Shown: positions 62,950 through 63,039 of the stretch, piece after piece
Numbering within the stretch: the first letter of the stretch is position 1
Layout of the letters: every line of letters starts with the position of its first letter
DNA from: an uncultured Collinsella sp.
Lineage (GTDB): Bacteria > Actinomycetota > Coriobacteriia > Coriobacteriales > Coriobacteriaceae
Assembly (NCBI GenBank): GCA_902495525.1
Contig: CABUXL010000009.1
Location: 1 to 63,039, forward strand
Length of the DNA stretch: 63,039 bases
Reading direction: 5' to 3'
The notes under the pieces: model-generated
What the model saw: only the letters and a program-made list of their open reading frames with translations
Told to the model about the DNA's origin: nothing
The model's database searches: none
Program-made: the position numbers and the translations under genes

Positions 62950-62985
62950 CCCACATTCATCCGCACATGTGCGGATGAATGTGGG
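62950..62985. repeat. 36-bp perfect palindrome
   Basis: CCCACATTCATCCGCACA (62950-62967) is followed immediately by its exact reverse complement (62968-62985), with no loop. Function unknown. Confidence 0.85.
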
Positions 62986-63039
62986 AACCCGATACCTTGA
63001 GGGCCGGATCGGCCGGCCCCGGGAGATCGGAGGACGGCA

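Overview
The window reads as chromosomal DNA of a high-GC, anaerobic, gut-type actinobacterium of the Coriobacteriia, most likely Collinsella or a close relative. This is an inference from gene content: Gat-type tRNA amidation, LPLTG-sorted pili with class C sortases, a pectin/hexuronate locus, Feo iron uptake, HPr and old-yellow-enzyme oxidoreductases. Base composition is GC-rich throughout except for an AT-rich block upstream of the pilus operon. Most genes lie on the minus strand.

Layout. 1-3.5 kb: gatCAB amidotransferase operon. 3.8-15 kb: an accessory region with a lone class C sortase, a two-gene AbiE-like nucleotidyltransferase/winged-helix module, a tiny membrane protein, two broken gene ends (an LPLTG pilin-like tail and a GH4 glycosidase tail), then an intact pilus operon (tip protein, major pilin, sortase). 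15-31 kb: housekeeping and transport genes: HAD phosphatase, MFS transporter, moaA with a moaC-mobB fusion, a heterodimeric ABC exporter, a MATE exporter with its MerR regulator, ligA and htrA. 31-33.7 kb: a glutamine-synthetase-like gene that has lost several catalytic residues, a GlnR-type orphan regulator, and a RelB/DinJ-MNT fusion. 33.7-58.8 kb: a large pectin/hexuronate utilisation locus. 58.9-62.4 kb: feoA-feoA-feoB and a FeoB-associated Cys-rich peptide. 62.5-62.8 kb: an HPr-like protein.

The pectin locus gives a nearly complete cytoplasmic pathway. A GPH-type symporter imports short oligogalacturonides. A pectin-methylesterase/acetylesterase fusion, an SGNH esterase, a GH28 and a GH105, all without visible signal peptides, would strip and cut them. 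Galacturonate then goes through UxaC, UxaB and UxaA to 2-keto-3-deoxygluconate (KDG). The unsaturated product goes through a DhuI-type (RpiB-fold) isomerase and a KduD/DhuD dehydrogenase to KDG. KdgK and Eda finish the route to pyruvate and glyceraldehyde-3-phosphate. Two LacI-family regulators and one FCD-GntR regulator sit in the locus. A palindrome, GTGAACGTTCAC, recurs before uxaC, the symporter, the GH105 operon and kduD and defines a local regulon. A second operator type lies before kdgK.

At least five families of short inverted-repeat elements are scattered between genes, often touching stop codons or lying in leaders. A 199-bp MITE-like element and a 36-bp perfect palindrome are also present. 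No rRNA, tRNA, CRISPR array or complete insertion sequence was recognised.
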